52,575 nt of DNA from Fidelibacterota bacterium (lineage in GTDB: Bacteria; Fidelibacterota; Marinisomatia; Marinisomatales; TCS55). The notes under the pieces were generated by a model. It was not told the origin of the DNA, did not search any database, and saw only the letters and a program-made list of their open reading frames with translations. A program made the position numbers and the translations under genes. The stretch lies in NCBI GenBank assembly GCA_022561485.1, contig JADFRD010000008.1:1-52575 (forward strand). The letters are read 5' to 3'. Of the stretch, positions 1 to 8,562 are shown one piece after another; position 1 is the stretch's first letter, and each line of letters opens with the position of its first letter.

Positions 1-137
1 ATTAATTGTTTTGGTTTATCATAAAATAACATTAATCTCTCGACAGTAATTTAAGAATTACTACCCATTATGTCTGCCTGCATAATTAATGAAAATACCA
101 CAATTTTTGAATATTGCAAGAGGCTCAACCAAATATT

Positions 138-164
138 ATACTTTTCTTAGCGTAAGAAAAGTAT
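138..164. repeat. Perfect 27-nt hairpin
   Basis: The left arm ATACTTTTCTTA at 138-149 and its exact reverse complement at 153-164 flank a GCG loop. The same A/T-rich flavour recurs in a second hairpin near 560-583. There is no adjacent gene end on either strand, so this is a repeat rather than a gene terminator. Confidence 0.6.
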
Positions 165-479
165 CAAAAGAAACAATCGCTGTGGGGAAATTAGTGGAGT
201 TCGTCTTTGCCTTCAGGACGATTTTAAACTCACCAATGGAATTGGTTCCGCCATTGGCTGGAATCCAAAGGGTCAAACAATAAAACCGTCTTATCCCTCG
301 GTAAATTCTCACTCATAATCCCTAATTTTTCCAAGGCGATAACTAAAATAATCCAACTACTATTATTAAGTGAACAGGAAAACAATGACATTTATTTGTT
401 TTTGTTTCTTTCCCGCCTTCAAAGAAATGGTGGACAAAACATTATGCAGGTGAAGGAGAAAGGAAAAATAACTGTCTGA

Positions 480-500
480 ATCCCGATGTAAAATCGGGAT
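480..500 (+). repeat. 8-bp stem hairpin followed by T-rich tract
   Basis: ATCCCGAT (480-487) and ATCGGGAT (493-500) pair around a 5-nt loop, and the plus strand then reads GATTTTTATTTTTT. It looks like an intrinsic terminator, but no gene is visible upstream of it. It may be a dispersed palindrome instead. Confidence 0.4.
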
Positions 501-614
501 GATTTTTATTTTTTCCCTGAACCAGAATAATGTTAGCCATTTCTTTGGTAGCGGAGGTTCTTTTGTTTCTTTTCTTCAAAGAAAAGAAAAATGATAAAAA
601 CTTTGTTATTATTA

Positions 615-774
615 GAGGGCTTTGCATAACCCATTGCACAAATTAAAAAGTGCAAAATCCGCCTGTTTTTCGTTAGAAAACTTGTCCATAGCCCCACTAT
701 TGACTACGTTTCCCGCCTTAATCAGACGAATTTTACTTCTTTTTTCTTCACACATTAGGTTTTGCAAAGCCCTC
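615..774 (-). mobile_element. MITE copy 1 (160 bp, 5-bp target duplication)
   Basis: Non-coding element with terminal inverted repeats. Both ends read inward GAGGGCTTTGCA, and the similarity runs on to about 22 bp with three mismatches. It is flanked by the direct 5-bp repeat TATTA (610-614 and 775-779), the signature of transposition. Its reverse complement matches the element at 44753-44954 nearly end to end, apart from a 44-bp insertion in that copy. No transposase is encoded, so it would have to be moved in trans. The family of the mobilising transposase cannot be assigned from the sequence alone. Confidence 0.85.
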
Positions 775-796
775 TATTATTTAAAATTGATATTTA

Positions 797-815
797 CAAA
801 TTATTTTGAACAGCA
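797..815 (+). repeat. 19-bp intergenic repeat, copy 1
   Basis: CAAATTATTTTGAACAGCA recurs with one mismatch at 29988-30006, just before the dehydratase start codon. Its role is unknown. It may be the edge of a larger degraded repeat or a shared promoter-like element. Confidence 0.4.
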
Positions 816-856
816 CTGATTGTTAAATTATGGAATTGATTTATTTTATGGCTAAA

Positions 857-888
857 TAAAAAAGGCTCAAGAATAATCCCAAGCCTTT
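857..888 (-). terminator. Rho-independent terminator of rpsU
   Basis: Read on the minus strand, AAAGGCT and AGCCTTT pair across a short loop and are followed by a T-run (the A-run at 857-863 on the plus strand). It lies 22 nt past the rpsU stop codon and closes the rpoD-rpsU operon. Confidence 0.75.
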
Positions 889-909
889 AATGTTGAAGAA
901 AGAGTAAGA

Positions 910-1107
910 TTAGCGTTGTGCGATGCGTCTCATTCTGGCCATACGGCGCAATGCTTTTTTACGGGAAATCCGCTTTGTGTCACTGGGTTTTTCGAAAAAA
1001 GATCTCTTTTTTACATCCCTGAGTACGCCGGCGCGTTCCCATTTCTTTTTAAAACGACGCAGCGCTTTTTCTAGCGGTTCACCTTCTCTAAGGGTCACTT
1101 CGACCAT
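910..1107 (-). CDS. rpsU: 30S ribosomal protein S21
   Basis: Small basic protein of the 30S subunit, which in the family binds near the 3' end of 16S rRNA and assists initiation. The 65 residues begin MVEVTLREGEP, continue with the family pattern LRRFKKKWERAG, and end in an Arg/Lys-rich tail. The length is normal for S21. I place the start at the ATG at 1107, not the TTG six bases upstream: GGAGG lies 9 nt before the ATG but only 3 nt before the TTG. It is the last gene of the operon, 20 nt downstream of rpoD, an association also found in other phyla (rpsU-dnaG-rpoD in E. coli). A hairpin terminator follows. Confidence 0.96.
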   Translation of the reverse strand: MVEVTLREGEPLEKALRRFKKKWERAGVLRDVKKRSFFEKPSDTKRISRKKALRRMARMRRIAQR

Positions 1108-1127
1108 GTGCAATCACCTCCTTCCAA

Positions 1128-1982
1128 TTATCCTAAATATGTTCTTAATGTTTTACTGCGTGAACGATGGCGTAAACGACGGATCGCTTTCTCTTTGATC
1201 TGCCTGACTCGTTCACGAGTCAAACTAAATTCTTCACCAATTTCATTCAGCGTCAATGCATAATCCCGTTCTATTCCGAAATACATTTTGATGACTTGAC
1301 GCTCCCGTTCTTTTAACGTATCCAATGATTGACGTATTTCATCTTTCAACGAATCATTCATCAACGGTTCGTCCGGAGATGATTGATTTTCATCCTTGAT
1401 CACATCAATCAATGAATTTTTATCTCCCTCTCGAAAAGGGGCATTCAATGAATGATGACGACGGGAAATACGCATGGCGTCAATGACTTCATCCGGAGTC
1501 ATATCCAGTTGACGGCCAATTTCTTCTTCATTGGGTGAACGTTCGATTTCCGCTTCCAGCTTTTCAGCTGTTTTCGTGATCTTACTAATCGTTCCCACTC
1601 GGTTTAAGGGCAATCGAACAATTCGTGAATGTTCTGCCAGCGCCTGGAGAATGGATTGACGAATCCACCACACGGCGTATGAAATAAATTTAAATCCACG
1701 TGTTTCGTCAAAACGGCCTGCAGCTTTTATTAGCCCTAAATTTCCTTCATTTATCAAATCTGTCAGCGGCAAACCCTGTCCTTGATAATCTTTTGCAACA
1801 GAAACCACAAAGCGCAGGTTTGCCTTTACCAACTCCTCCATGGCAACCTGGTCACCTTTGTGAATTTTTTGAGCCAATTCCACTTCTCTTGAAGGTGGGA
1901 GCGGTTCAAAATGACCAATTTCCTCTAAGTACCGACTGAGACTTCGGTTTGATTCATTTACTGATCTTGCAGCTTTCGCCAT
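1128..1982 (-). CDS. rpoD: Primary RNA polymerase sigma factor (sigma-70, short FCB type)
   Basis: Housekeeping sigma factor that directs core RNA polymerase to promoters. Domains in order: region 1.2 (about residues 14-45, [13 protein letters not shown]), region 2 (about 50-125, with the core-binding [12 protein letters not shown] and the -10 recognition helix [13 protein letters not shown]), region 3 (about 130-205), and region 4 with its helix-turn-helix near the C-terminus ([10 protein letters not shown], then [17 protein letters not shown]). Region 1.1 and the non-conserved insert are absent, so it is only 284 aa, the architecture of Bacteroidetes primary sigma factors. AGAGGA sits 7 nt before the ATG. 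It could in principle be a group 2 sigma factor, but the company of rpsU and the sequence favour the primary one. Confidence 0.93.
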   Translation of the reverse strand: MAKAARSVNESNRSLSRYLEEIGHFEPLPPSREVELAQKIHKGDQVAMEELVKANLRFVVSVAKDYQGQGLPLTDLINEGNLGLIKAAGRFDETRGFKFISYAVWWIRQSILQALAEHSRIVRLPLNRVGTISKITKTAEKLEAEIERSPNEEEIGRQLDMTPDEVIDAMRISRRHHSLNAPFREGDKNSLIDVIKDENQSSPDEPLMNDSLKDEIRQSLDTLKERERQVIKMYFGIERDYALTLNEIGEEFSLTRERVRQIKEKAIRRLRHRSRSKTLRTYLG

Positions 1983-2066
1983 AGTGTTCCTCTAATTTAC
2001 GTTTCGGATAAAGCAAGGTAATTTACAACATAATCTACCGTATCTCAAGATATGAACTTTAAAATT

Positions 2067-2843
2067 TTATCCATCTTTTATTAAAGATACAAATTCGTCA
2101 ATGGTGAGTGTTTCGGGGCGTCGGGAAAAATCTATTTTTTCCTTTATTGCATCTGAAAAGTCAAAACCCGTTAACGTATTACGAAGCATTTTTCTTCTTC
2201 TTGAGAACGCGGCTCCAACAATTTTTTCGAAGCGATCAAATTCATTTTCTTCTACAAGAGATTCTTTCTTTTTTATGAATTGAACGATGGCTGATTTCAC
2301 CTTTGGTTTAGGAATAAAAACGTCCGGCGGTATTGTAAAACAAATTTTCATATCTAAAAATGCTCCTATCATAACCGTTAACCGGCCGTAGGATTTTGTA
2401 CCTGCACTGCTCGCAAGTCGTTCTGCAACTTCTTTTTGAATCATGAAAAAAGCTTCAGACCAGTGCGTGCGTTGTTTAATCAGCCAAAATAGAATGGGTG
2501 ATGTTATGTTGTACGGGATATTACCGATGACTTTAACCGGGGTTGGGATAGGTAAATCCGCCAATTCATACGATAATACATCTTTATGAATGAAATGGCA
2601 ATCTTTCAACTCATGACGGTTTTGTAAATATTTGATCAATTTTGGATCTATTTCGATAGCTACCATATGTTCGACAAGCGGTAAAACATGTTCTGTTAAT
2701 GCACCTTCACCCGGACCGATTTCAAGAATGGAATCACTGCCCTTCGGATTTAGTGTCCGGACAATTTTGCGCAAAAGATTGGTGTCAGCTAAAAAGTTCT
2801 GACCCCATTTTTTACGAAATGTATGCTGTGTCGATTGGGTCAT
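2067..2843 (-). CDS. rsmA: 16S rRNA (adenine-N6,N6)-dimethyltransferase
   Basis: Uses S-adenosylmethionine to dimethylate two adjacent adenosines in the 3'-terminal hairpin of 16S rRNA late in 30S assembly (KsgA family). The N-terminus has the signature KKWGQNFLAD. Motif I ILEIGPGEGALT (about residues 40-51) binds SAM, the acidic VAIEID follows, and the catalytic motif IV is present as NIPYNITSPI (about 108-117). The C-terminal helical domain contains the FSRRRKMLRNTL stretch. The length (258 aa) is typical. It starts 9 nt after tatD and belongs to the same minus-strand operon. Confidence 0.96.
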   Translation of the reverse strand: MTQSTQHTFRKKWGQNFLADTNLLRKIVRTLNPKGSDSILEIGPGEGALTEHVLPLVEHMVAIEIDPKLIKYLQNRHELKDCHFIHKDVLSYELADLPIPTPVKVIGNIPYNITSPILFWLIKQRTHWSEAFFMIQKEVAERLASSAGTKSYGRLTVMIGAFLDMKICFTIPPDVFIPKPKVKSAIVQFIKKKESLVEENEFDRFEKIVGAAFSRRRKMLRNTLTGFDFSDAIKEKIDFSRRPETLTIDEFVSLIKDG

Positions 2844-2852
2844 ACTGACAAT

Positions 2853-3611
2853 TTATAACCCAAAAAGTGCTTCAGCATTTGCTGTGGTTTTTTCAGCTAT
2901 TACATCTAATGGAACGTTATGAATCTCGGCTAATTTTTCTGCGACGTAACGTGTGCGTCCAGGTTCGTTTGGTTTTCCACGGAAGGGCATGGGACTCAAA
3001 TAGGGTGAATCTGTTTCAACCAGGATTTTATCTAAAGGTAATTCCCTTGCCACATCAGGCAAAGGGCTGTTTTTAAATGTCAAGTTACCCGAAAATGAAA
3101 TGTAATAACCATAATCTAAAAATGTTTTGGCTGTTTCCAAATCACTGGAGAAACAATGGGCCACGCCGGTTACACCAGGGAATTCTGATAATACCTGAAT
3201 CACATCTTCATCCGCATCCCTGTTATGAAAAATAACCGGTTTTTGTAATTGTTGCGCTAGTTCCATTTGCTCCCGAAAAATTTTCTTTTGAGTTTCAGGT
3301 TCTGAAATATTTCTATAATAATCCAAGCCTACCTCCCCTACAGCCACCATTCTGTCCGATGTCATCAAATCAGCAATTTGATCAAGATAATCATCTGAAA
3401 CATCTTTGGCATCATGGGGATGAACACCGGCAGAGGAATAAATAGTGTCATACTGTTTCGCCAGCTTCAAACATTCCCGGGAATCTGTCATATTGGTGCC
3501 AACACATACGAAACGAGAAACACCTAAATCAAAAGCTCGATTTAACACACTATCCAAATCGCTTTTCAGGTTTTCATAAAATAAGTGGCAGTGAGTGTCT
3601 ATCAAATTCAT
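2853..3611 (-). CDS. tatD: TatD family metal-dependent DNase
   Basis: Amidohydrolase-fold nuclease of the TatD/YcfH family, with deoxyribonuclease activity in characterised members. Metal ligands are visible: DTHCHL at residues 5-10, GEVGLDYYR (about 92-100), IFHNRDAD (about 126-133), VAHCFSS (about 150-156) and VETDSPYLSP (about 199-208). The length (252 aa) is standard. It lies between metG and rsmA, a neighbourhood common in bacteria (metG-tatD-ksgA). The exact cellular substrate is not settled for the family. Confidence 0.93.
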   Translation of the reverse strand: MNLIDTHCHLFYENLKSDLDSVLNRAFDLGVSRFVCVGTNMTDSRECLKLAKQYDTIYSSAGVHPHDAKDVSDDYLDQIADLMTSDRMVAVGEVGLDYYRNISEPETQKKIFREQMELAQQLQKPVIFHNRDADEDVIQVLSEFPGVTGVAHCFSSDLETAKTFLDYGYYISFSGNLTFKNSPLPDVARELPLDKILVETDSPYLSPMPFRGKPNEPGRTRYVAEKLAEIHNVPLDVIAEKTTANAEALFGL

Positions 3612-3644
3612 TTGTTATAAGACAGAAAATGATTGATGTTGTGA

Positions 3645-5504
3645 TTAATAAACCTTTCCCCCTGATTCTATTTTATCACCATCGATGATAATTAAAGACA
3701 ATCCCTTTTTACTTGCCGCGGCCAACAGCATCCCTTTGGACTCCACTCCGCGAATGGTTGCCGGTTTGAGGTTTGACACAACCACAATCATTTTTCCAAC
3801 CAGTTCATCCGGAGAATAATGATCCGCAATGCCGGAAACAATCTGTCGTTTTTCATCGCCTAACTGAATTTGGAGTCTGTAGAGTGTATCAGCTTTCTCC
3901 ACTTTTTCCACCGAAATAATTTCTGCTGTTTTTAAGCCGAGTTTTTCAAAATCTTCAACCGTTACTGTTTTCACTTTTGATTGTTTAGGTTGTTTTTGAG
4001 TTTCTTTTTTTATGTTAATCCGTGGAAATAAAGGCGGGTGATGTTTCAAGGTATTGCCAGGCTTTAACCCGCCCCACTGCAAATCTGTGCCTTTCACATT
4101 CAATGTATCTAAAACCAATTCTGTCCGATGGGGCATAACGGGTGTGAGCAAAAGTGTACCGATTCGTAATGCTTCCGCGGCAGTATACAGCACACGTCCT
4201 GCTGATACTTTATCTTCCTTCACCAATTTCCATGGCGCTTGCTGCTCCATGTACTTGTTCACACTGCGGATAAATTGCATCGTTTCTTCAATAGCATCAT
4301 TTACTTTCATTTCATTGATCAAATCATGAATTAAAGCAACTGTTTTCTCTGCTGAAGATTGGATTGTATTTTCAGCATCACTATTCTTTCCGGGATCGGG
4401 AATAATTCCATCAAAATTCTTTTCAATCAGTTTACTGACTCGGCTCAATAAATTTCCAAAATCGTTTGCCAGATCGCTGTTGTAACGCTTGATAAATGAT
4501 TCCATGGTAAAGCTGGCATCCTGTCCTAATACCATCTCCCGCATGAGATAATATCGAACCGGATCCACGCCATATTCCTCAATCAAATCCAACGGATTGA
4601 CTACATTCCCAAGCGATTTACTCATTTTTGATTCACCTAATAGCCACCAACCATGAGCAAAAATGGATTTAGGCAACGGCATTTTGGCTGACATAAGCAT
4701 CGTCGGCCAGTAAACGGCGTGAGTGGTTAAAATATCCTTGCCAATCAAATGATATTCACAGGGCCACCATTTTATATAAGATTCTTCATCCGTTCCAAAA
4801 CCTGTCGCTGTTACATAATTAATCAGAGCATCAAACCACACGTAAGTCACATAATCATTATCAAAGGGTAAATCAATTCCCCAACCCAACCGTGTCTTCG
4901 GTCGGGAAATACATAAATCACCCAGTGGCTTCCTCAGAAAACCTAAAATTTCATTTTTTCGATGCTCTGGTTGGATAAAGCCCGGATTATCATTGATATG
5001 GTCTATCAGTGCTTGCTGATACTTGGACATCCTAAAAAAGTAATTTTTTTCCTTCAGTTTTTTGATATCCCGAAACTCTCCGGATTCTGCTTCTTTTTCG
5101 GTGATAAACCGTTCTTCGGATATTGAATATAGTCCCTGGTATTCGTCTTCGTATATATCACCATTATCATAAACTGTTTGAAGAATGTCCTGAACGACGT
5201 TCACATGACGCAACTCCGTCGTGCGTATGAAATCGTCATTGGAAATATGGAGTTTATCCCACAATTCAAGAAATCTTGGAGCCATTTCATCACAGTGCTG
5301 TTGGGGATCAACATTTCTCTTTTCTGCTGCTTGCTGCACTTTCTGCCCATGTTCATCCAAGCCGGTAAGAAAGAAAACATCATCCCCATCAGCGCGATGG
5401 TATCTGGCCAAAACATCTGCTAAAATCGTTGTATAGGCATGGCCGATATGCGGCTTATCGTTTACATAATAGATGGGTGTTGTAATATAAAATTTTCCGG
5501 ACAT
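3645..5504 (-). CDS. metG: Methionine-tRNA ligase
   Basis: Class I aminoacyl-tRNA synthetase charging elongator and initiator tRNA-Met. The catalytic Rossmann domain carries the HIGH signature (PHIGHAY, residues 18-24) and the KMSKS loop (SKMSKSLGN, near residue 295). The connecting insert lacks the four-cysteine zinc knuckle and reads YSISEERFITEKE, so it is of the zinc-free type. The last 110 residues form a tRNA-binding OB-fold domain (EDFEKLGLKTAEI ... NLKPATIRGVESKGM), used for dimerisation and tRNA affinity. The length (619 aa) fits this architecture. The ATG lies one base after the holB stop. Confidence 0.97.
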   Translation of the reverse strand: MSGKFYITTPIYYVNDKPHIGHAYTTILADVLARYHRADGDDVFFLTGLDEHGQKVQQAAEKRNVDPQQHCDEMAPRFLELWDKLHISNDDFIRTTELRHVNVVQDILQTVYDNGDIYEDEYQGLYSISEERFITEKEAESGEFRDIKKLKEKNYFFRMSKYQQALIDHINDNPGFIQPEHRKNEILGFLRKPLGDLCISRPKTRLGWGIDLPFDNDYVTYVWFDALINYVTATGFGTDEESYIKWWPCEYHLIGKDILTTHAVYWPTMLMSAKMPLPKSIFAHGWWLLGESKMSKSLGNVVNPLDLIEEYGVDPVRYYLMREMVLGQDASFTMESFIKRYNSDLANDFGNLLSRVSKLIEKNFDGIIPDPGKNSDAENTIQSSAEKTVALIHDLINEMKVNDAIEETMQFIRSVNKYMEQQAPWKLVKEDKVSAGRVLYTAAEALRIGTLLLTPVMPHRTELVLDTLNVKGTDLQWGGLKPGNTLKHHPPLFPRINIKKETQKQPKQSKVKTVTVEDFEKLGLKTAEIISVEKVEKADTLYRLQIQLGDEKRQIVSGIADHYSPDELVGKMIVVVSNLKPATIRGVESKGMLLAAASKKGLSLIIIDGDKIESGGKVY

Positions 5505-5505
5505 A

Positions 5506-6642
5506 TCAATTTTTTCCCTGTAAATGGTGTTGTATATCGATCAGCATATTGGTCAGCTTCAATGGCATATAAAAGTTTTTATCAATCGAATTTATTGTAT
5601 CCTCGATGGATGAATTAATGGCTGCATAGTCTGCTTTTGGAAATGAATTTGAGAAAGAAGACACGGAATCAGCAAAACCATGGAGTACTAACGGAGCTTG
5701 CAGGTTTTGTTTTAATCTATATGTTTGCAGAAACCACGTTTGAGCAAGAAATAATTTAAACTTGAATTCATCGGAGTCACTGCGAACCAGCCTTGACATT
5801 CCATTGATATATTTTCGCCAATCAGCGCTGTTTGAATTCACAATTGCTTCAATTTGTTCTTTCATCTCCGCTAAAATTTCCTTTTCAGGTCGTTTCTGAA
5901 GATATTTCGCACGTTGAATATTTCCATCTGCGAGAATTGCATAAAATTCCGACTCTTTTGAAGCAACGCCCCCTGATTCAAGATACGCTTTGATCAAATC
6001 ATTAGACAACGGTGGAAAATCAATTTGCTGACAGCGTGATAGAATGGTGGGTAGAAGCAGCGCTTTATGATCTGTAACCAGAATGAGTGTTGTTTTTTTC
6101 GGTGGTTCTTCCAGAATTTTCAATAACGCATTTGCTGATGCACCATCCCCGACAGATAAATAATGAGCATCGAATATCAATACAGTTTTAATTCCTTTAT
6201 CGACCGATTTCAAATACAACTTTTTTCGTAATTCTCGAATTGAATTGATTAAGATCCGGTTTGCTTTAGGTAACTTGATCTTTAAAAATGGATCCTTCCC
6301 TTTTTCCTGTAACAAATCCGTAAGTAATTCTTGATTGCTTTTCCCGATGATGGTCAAAACATCCGTATCCCGATCAACCGTATCTTTTTCTCTTGGCAAT
6401 GGTGTTACAACATGTAAATGCTCATGCTGTAATGATGAGAATCGTTTACACGATGAACACGTTCCGCATAAAATATCCTCTCCCTGACAATTAAGGGCGG
6501 CAGCAAATGAAATGGCTGTGGCTTCTTTCGCAGAACCTTCCGGTCCACTAAAAAGATACGCACTGCCAATTCGATTGGAAGTGATTATTTTCACCAATCG
6601 ATTCCAAACATGTTTTTGATATATAACCGGATCCCAGCTCAT
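5506..6642 (-). CDS. holB: DNA polymerase III delta-prime subunit
   Basis: Clamp-loader subunit of the replicative polymerase. The AAA+ domain starts at about residue 20 with a P-loop-like GPEGSAKEAT, a weak Walker A, as expected since delta-prime usually does not hydrolyse ATP. A four-cysteine zinc module follows (NCQ, CGTCSSC), then ALLKILEEPP and the sensor-1 region LPTILSRCQQIDF, all hallmarks of the family. The open frame extends to 6690, but I choose the ATG at 6640-6642: it forms an ATGA overlap with the stop of the upstream LytM gene and gives a 378-aa protein starting MSWDPVI. metG follows after one base. Confidence 0.92.
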   Translation of the reverse strand: MSWDPVIYQKHVWNRLVKIITSNRIGSAYLFSGPEGSAKEATAISFAAALNCQGEDILCGTCSSCKRFSSLQHEHLHVVTPLPREKDTVDRDTDVLTIIGKSNQELLTDLLQEKGKDPFLKIKLPKANRILINSIRELRKKLYLKSVDKGIKTVLIFDAHYLSVGDGASANALLKILEEPPKKTTLILVTDHKALLLPTILSRCQQIDFPPLSNDLIKAYLESGGVASKESEFYAILADGNIQRAKYLQKRPEKEILAEMKEQIEAIVNSNSADWRKYINGMSRLVRSDSDEFKFKLFLAQTWFLQTYRLKQNLQAPLVLHGFADSVSSFSNSFPKADYAAINSSIEDTINSIDKNFYMPLKLTNMLIDIQHHLQGKN

Positions 6643-7838
6643 TTTTTCACTAACCATTGTTCCGGGTTCAGTTTTTGATCTTTCCCCCAAATTTCAAAAT
6701 GTAATTTTGATCCATCAATGGATCCGGAATCGCTCATATAAGCAATAACATCTCCTGATTGAACCTCACTATCTACCGTCGTTTGAATATTGGTAATATG
6801 ACTGTAAATCGTAAAAAAGTTCCCGCCATGATCAACGATAATAATGTTACCATAACCACGTATAAACGTAATGGTTGTTACGATTCCTCCCATGACAGTA
6901 GATATTGGGGAACCGGGTTTTCCTTTAATGTCAATACCCGTATTATTTGTGGTGGTTTTTAGTTCCGGATTCCATTTACGACCAAATTTACTGATCACTC
7001 TGCCTTCTGCCGGCCAGGGAAGCTGTCCTTTTAAAGATGCAAACGATTTAGACTTCCGTGCTTCATTTTGTCTTCGTATTCGTTCTGCTCGATCAGCTCT
7101 TAATTTATCTTTTCTTATTTTCTTCATTAATTCTTCAAGCTGTTTAACACCCTTTTCTTTTTCCTTTATATATTGAGCCATTTCTGTTTTGCTGTTTCGA
7201 ATTTTTTCTAATTCTCTCTTTTTATTTATCCTCTTTAATCTTATTTCTTTTACTTGTTTTTCACCCTCATTCTTTAATTTAATGCTTCTTCGAAATGATA
7301 CCTCATAGTCCAGTTTTGTCCTTCCTATACTGATAAGCAAATTGCGAATCCTACTTTTATCATTGCGATCTATATCAGCAATAATTTTTTGATATTTTGT
7401 TCTGTAAATAGTCTGTCGCCATGATGTGGAGCTCAATACTTTTTCTATGTCTGATAAAGATCCCTTTTTATATAAATGTTTCGCTCGTTTCGAATAGCGC
7501 AATCTCAATTCTTGAAGTTCCTTTTCATGGGCATTGATATCCTTTTCAAGGGTTAAGATTTGGTTTCTGTTTTCCTTTTGTTCTTTTTTTATTTGATATA
7601 ACAAACGTTCAACTAATGAAATTTCCTCTTCAAGATTCATAATGGTTCTTGCAGCAGATTTTTCCCTTTTTTCTTCTGACTGAAGTTTTTTTCGTGTGGC
7701 TGCAATTTCATTTTTCAAGTCCCGAACAGCTTTGGATTGATAATTCATTTCCCTATCAAAGTCCCTATCACTGGTTTGGGAAACGATAAGACTTGAAAAA
7801 AGAAATATCATGAATGTAATTCGGTTGAACATAGACAT
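6639..7838 (-). CDS. EnvC/LytM-like murein hydrolase activator, periplasmic
   Basis: Exported protein with an N-terminal hydrophobic signal segment (FMIFLFSSLIVSQ), a long charged coiled coil (roughly residues 30-250) and a C-terminal LytM/peptidase M23 domain. This is the EnvC layout, in which the protein activates septal amidases rather than cutting peptidoglycan itself. The M23 zinc site looks degenerate. The usual HxxxD reads NTGID, so the first His is missing, and the HxH motif reads KLHFEIW, with only one His. This supports an activator role. The frame runs to 7949. I chose an ATG shortly before the signal peptide; 7859 and 7832 are alternatives, and none has a clear ribosome site. It opens the minus-strand operon and overlaps holB by 4 nt. 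Confidence 0.82.
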   Translation of the reverse strand: MSMFNRITFMIFLFSSLIVSQTSDRDFDREMNYQSKAVRDLKNEIAATRKKLQSEEKREKSAARTIMNLEEEISLVERLLYQIKKEQKENRNQILTLEKDINAHEKELQELRLRYSKRAKHLYKKGSLSDIEKVLSSTSWRQTIYRTKYQKIIADIDRNDKSRIRNLLISIGRTKLDYEVSFRRSIKLKNEGEKQVKEIRLKRINKKRELEKIRNSKTEMAQYIKEKEKGVKQLEELMKKIRKDKLRADRAERIRRQNEARKSKSFASLKGQLPWPAEGRVISKFGRKWNPELKTTTNNTGIDIKGKPGSPISTVMGGIVTTITFIRGYGNIIIVDHGGNFFTIYSHITNIQTTVDSEVQSGDVIAYMSDSGSIDGSKLHFEIWGKDQKLNPEQWLVKK

Positions 7839-8067
7839 AAAAAATACCGAGGTGTTCATTCTCAATACAAAGGGTTTTATTTCAGGATTAGAATTAAGAT
7901 AAAGATTAGGATGTGTTATTTTGCTTGGGTGTATAGATTTGAAATTCACTCAATCATACAATAATCCTATCATTTATGTTTTTGGTTTAACATAATAAAA
8001 TGAATGGTTCTTGACTGATCATCGGTAAGGTGTTTACTTTAATCCTTTCAACTTATAGGAGAGAATT

Positions 8068-8562
8068 GTGAAAAGTCCACTTTGGTCCAATTTATTTCAT
8101 AACTGGAATTCGCAGGAAAGTGAAAAAGTTCTGGCATTAAAAGAGGTGCCGGTCTTCGCCAGTTTAAGCGATAAAGAGTTAGATGAAATTGAAAAACTCA
8201 CCCATGAACGAAAATATCAGTCCGGTGAAGATGTGTTTAAGCAGTTTGCTCCTGCTGAAGGGATGTTCATTATTATTTCCGGTTCCGTAGAAATTTATAT
8301 TGAGAACGATGGGTCTAAAAATATTCTGGCTGAATTAAGCGATCGAGATTTCTTTGGTGAAATAGCGCTATTGGATGATAAGCCGCGTTCAGCGGGCGCT
8401 GTCGCCACAACACCATCTATTTTATTGGGGTTTTTCAAACCTGACTTGCTCTCACTTATGGAAAGGAATCCTTCCCTGAGCAGCAAAATATTAACCAACT
8501 TGGGTACAGTTCTTGCAGAACGTCTGCGCAAAACAAACGAACTCTTGGCTGAAAAAACCTAA
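8068..8562 (+). CDS. Cyclic-nucleotide-binding domain protein without HTH
   Basis: A 164-aa protein consisting mainly of one cNMP-binding beta-roll (about residues 27-145). The phosphate-binding cassette is recognisable as FFGEIALLDDKPRSA, where the Glu and Arg contact the ribose and cyclic phosphate in the family. No DNA-binding domain follows, so it is not a Crp-type regulator. It may sense a nucleotide or control a partner. The start is GTG at 8068, with AGGAGAG 6 nt upstream. Its stop overlaps the start of the next gene by one base (TAATG), so the two are translationally coupled and it could regulate that transporter. Confidence 0.85.
   Translation: MKSPLWSNLFHNWNSQESEKVLALKEVPVFASLSDKELDEIEKLTHERKYQSGEDVFKQFAPAEGMFIIISGSVEIYIENDGSKNILAELSDRDFFGEIALLDDKPRSAGAVATTPSILLGFFKPDLLSLMERNPSLSSKILTNLGTVLAERLRKTNELLAEKT

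Larger units (their letters stand above)
1..614. other. Gene-free region with hairpin repeats
   Basis: I see no convincing gene here. Short open frames exist (for example 89-283) but lack a ribosome site, a recognisable domain or a protein-like composition. The stretch holds AT-rich sequence and several inverted repeats: a perfect 12-bp stem with a 3-nt loop at 138-164, an 8-bp stem at 480-500, and a TTTCTTTTCTT/AAGAAAAGAAA hairpin near 560-583. Such hairpins are typical dispersed intergenic repeats of FCB-group genomes. The MITE at 615-774 follows directly. Confidence 0.6.

Noticed and set aside
89-283. 64-aa open frame
   Set aside because: It has no ribosome site or recognisable domain, and it sits among hairpin repeats.
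442-639. 65-aa minus-strand frame with a Lys/Arg/Ser-rich product
   Set aside because: It runs through the hairpin repeat near 560-583 and into the MITE, so it is repeat DNA read in a frame.
6643-6690. Longer N-terminus for holB
   Set aside because: The ATG at 6642 gives the usual ATGA coupling, and the extra residues are the antiparallel reading of the upstream gene's end.
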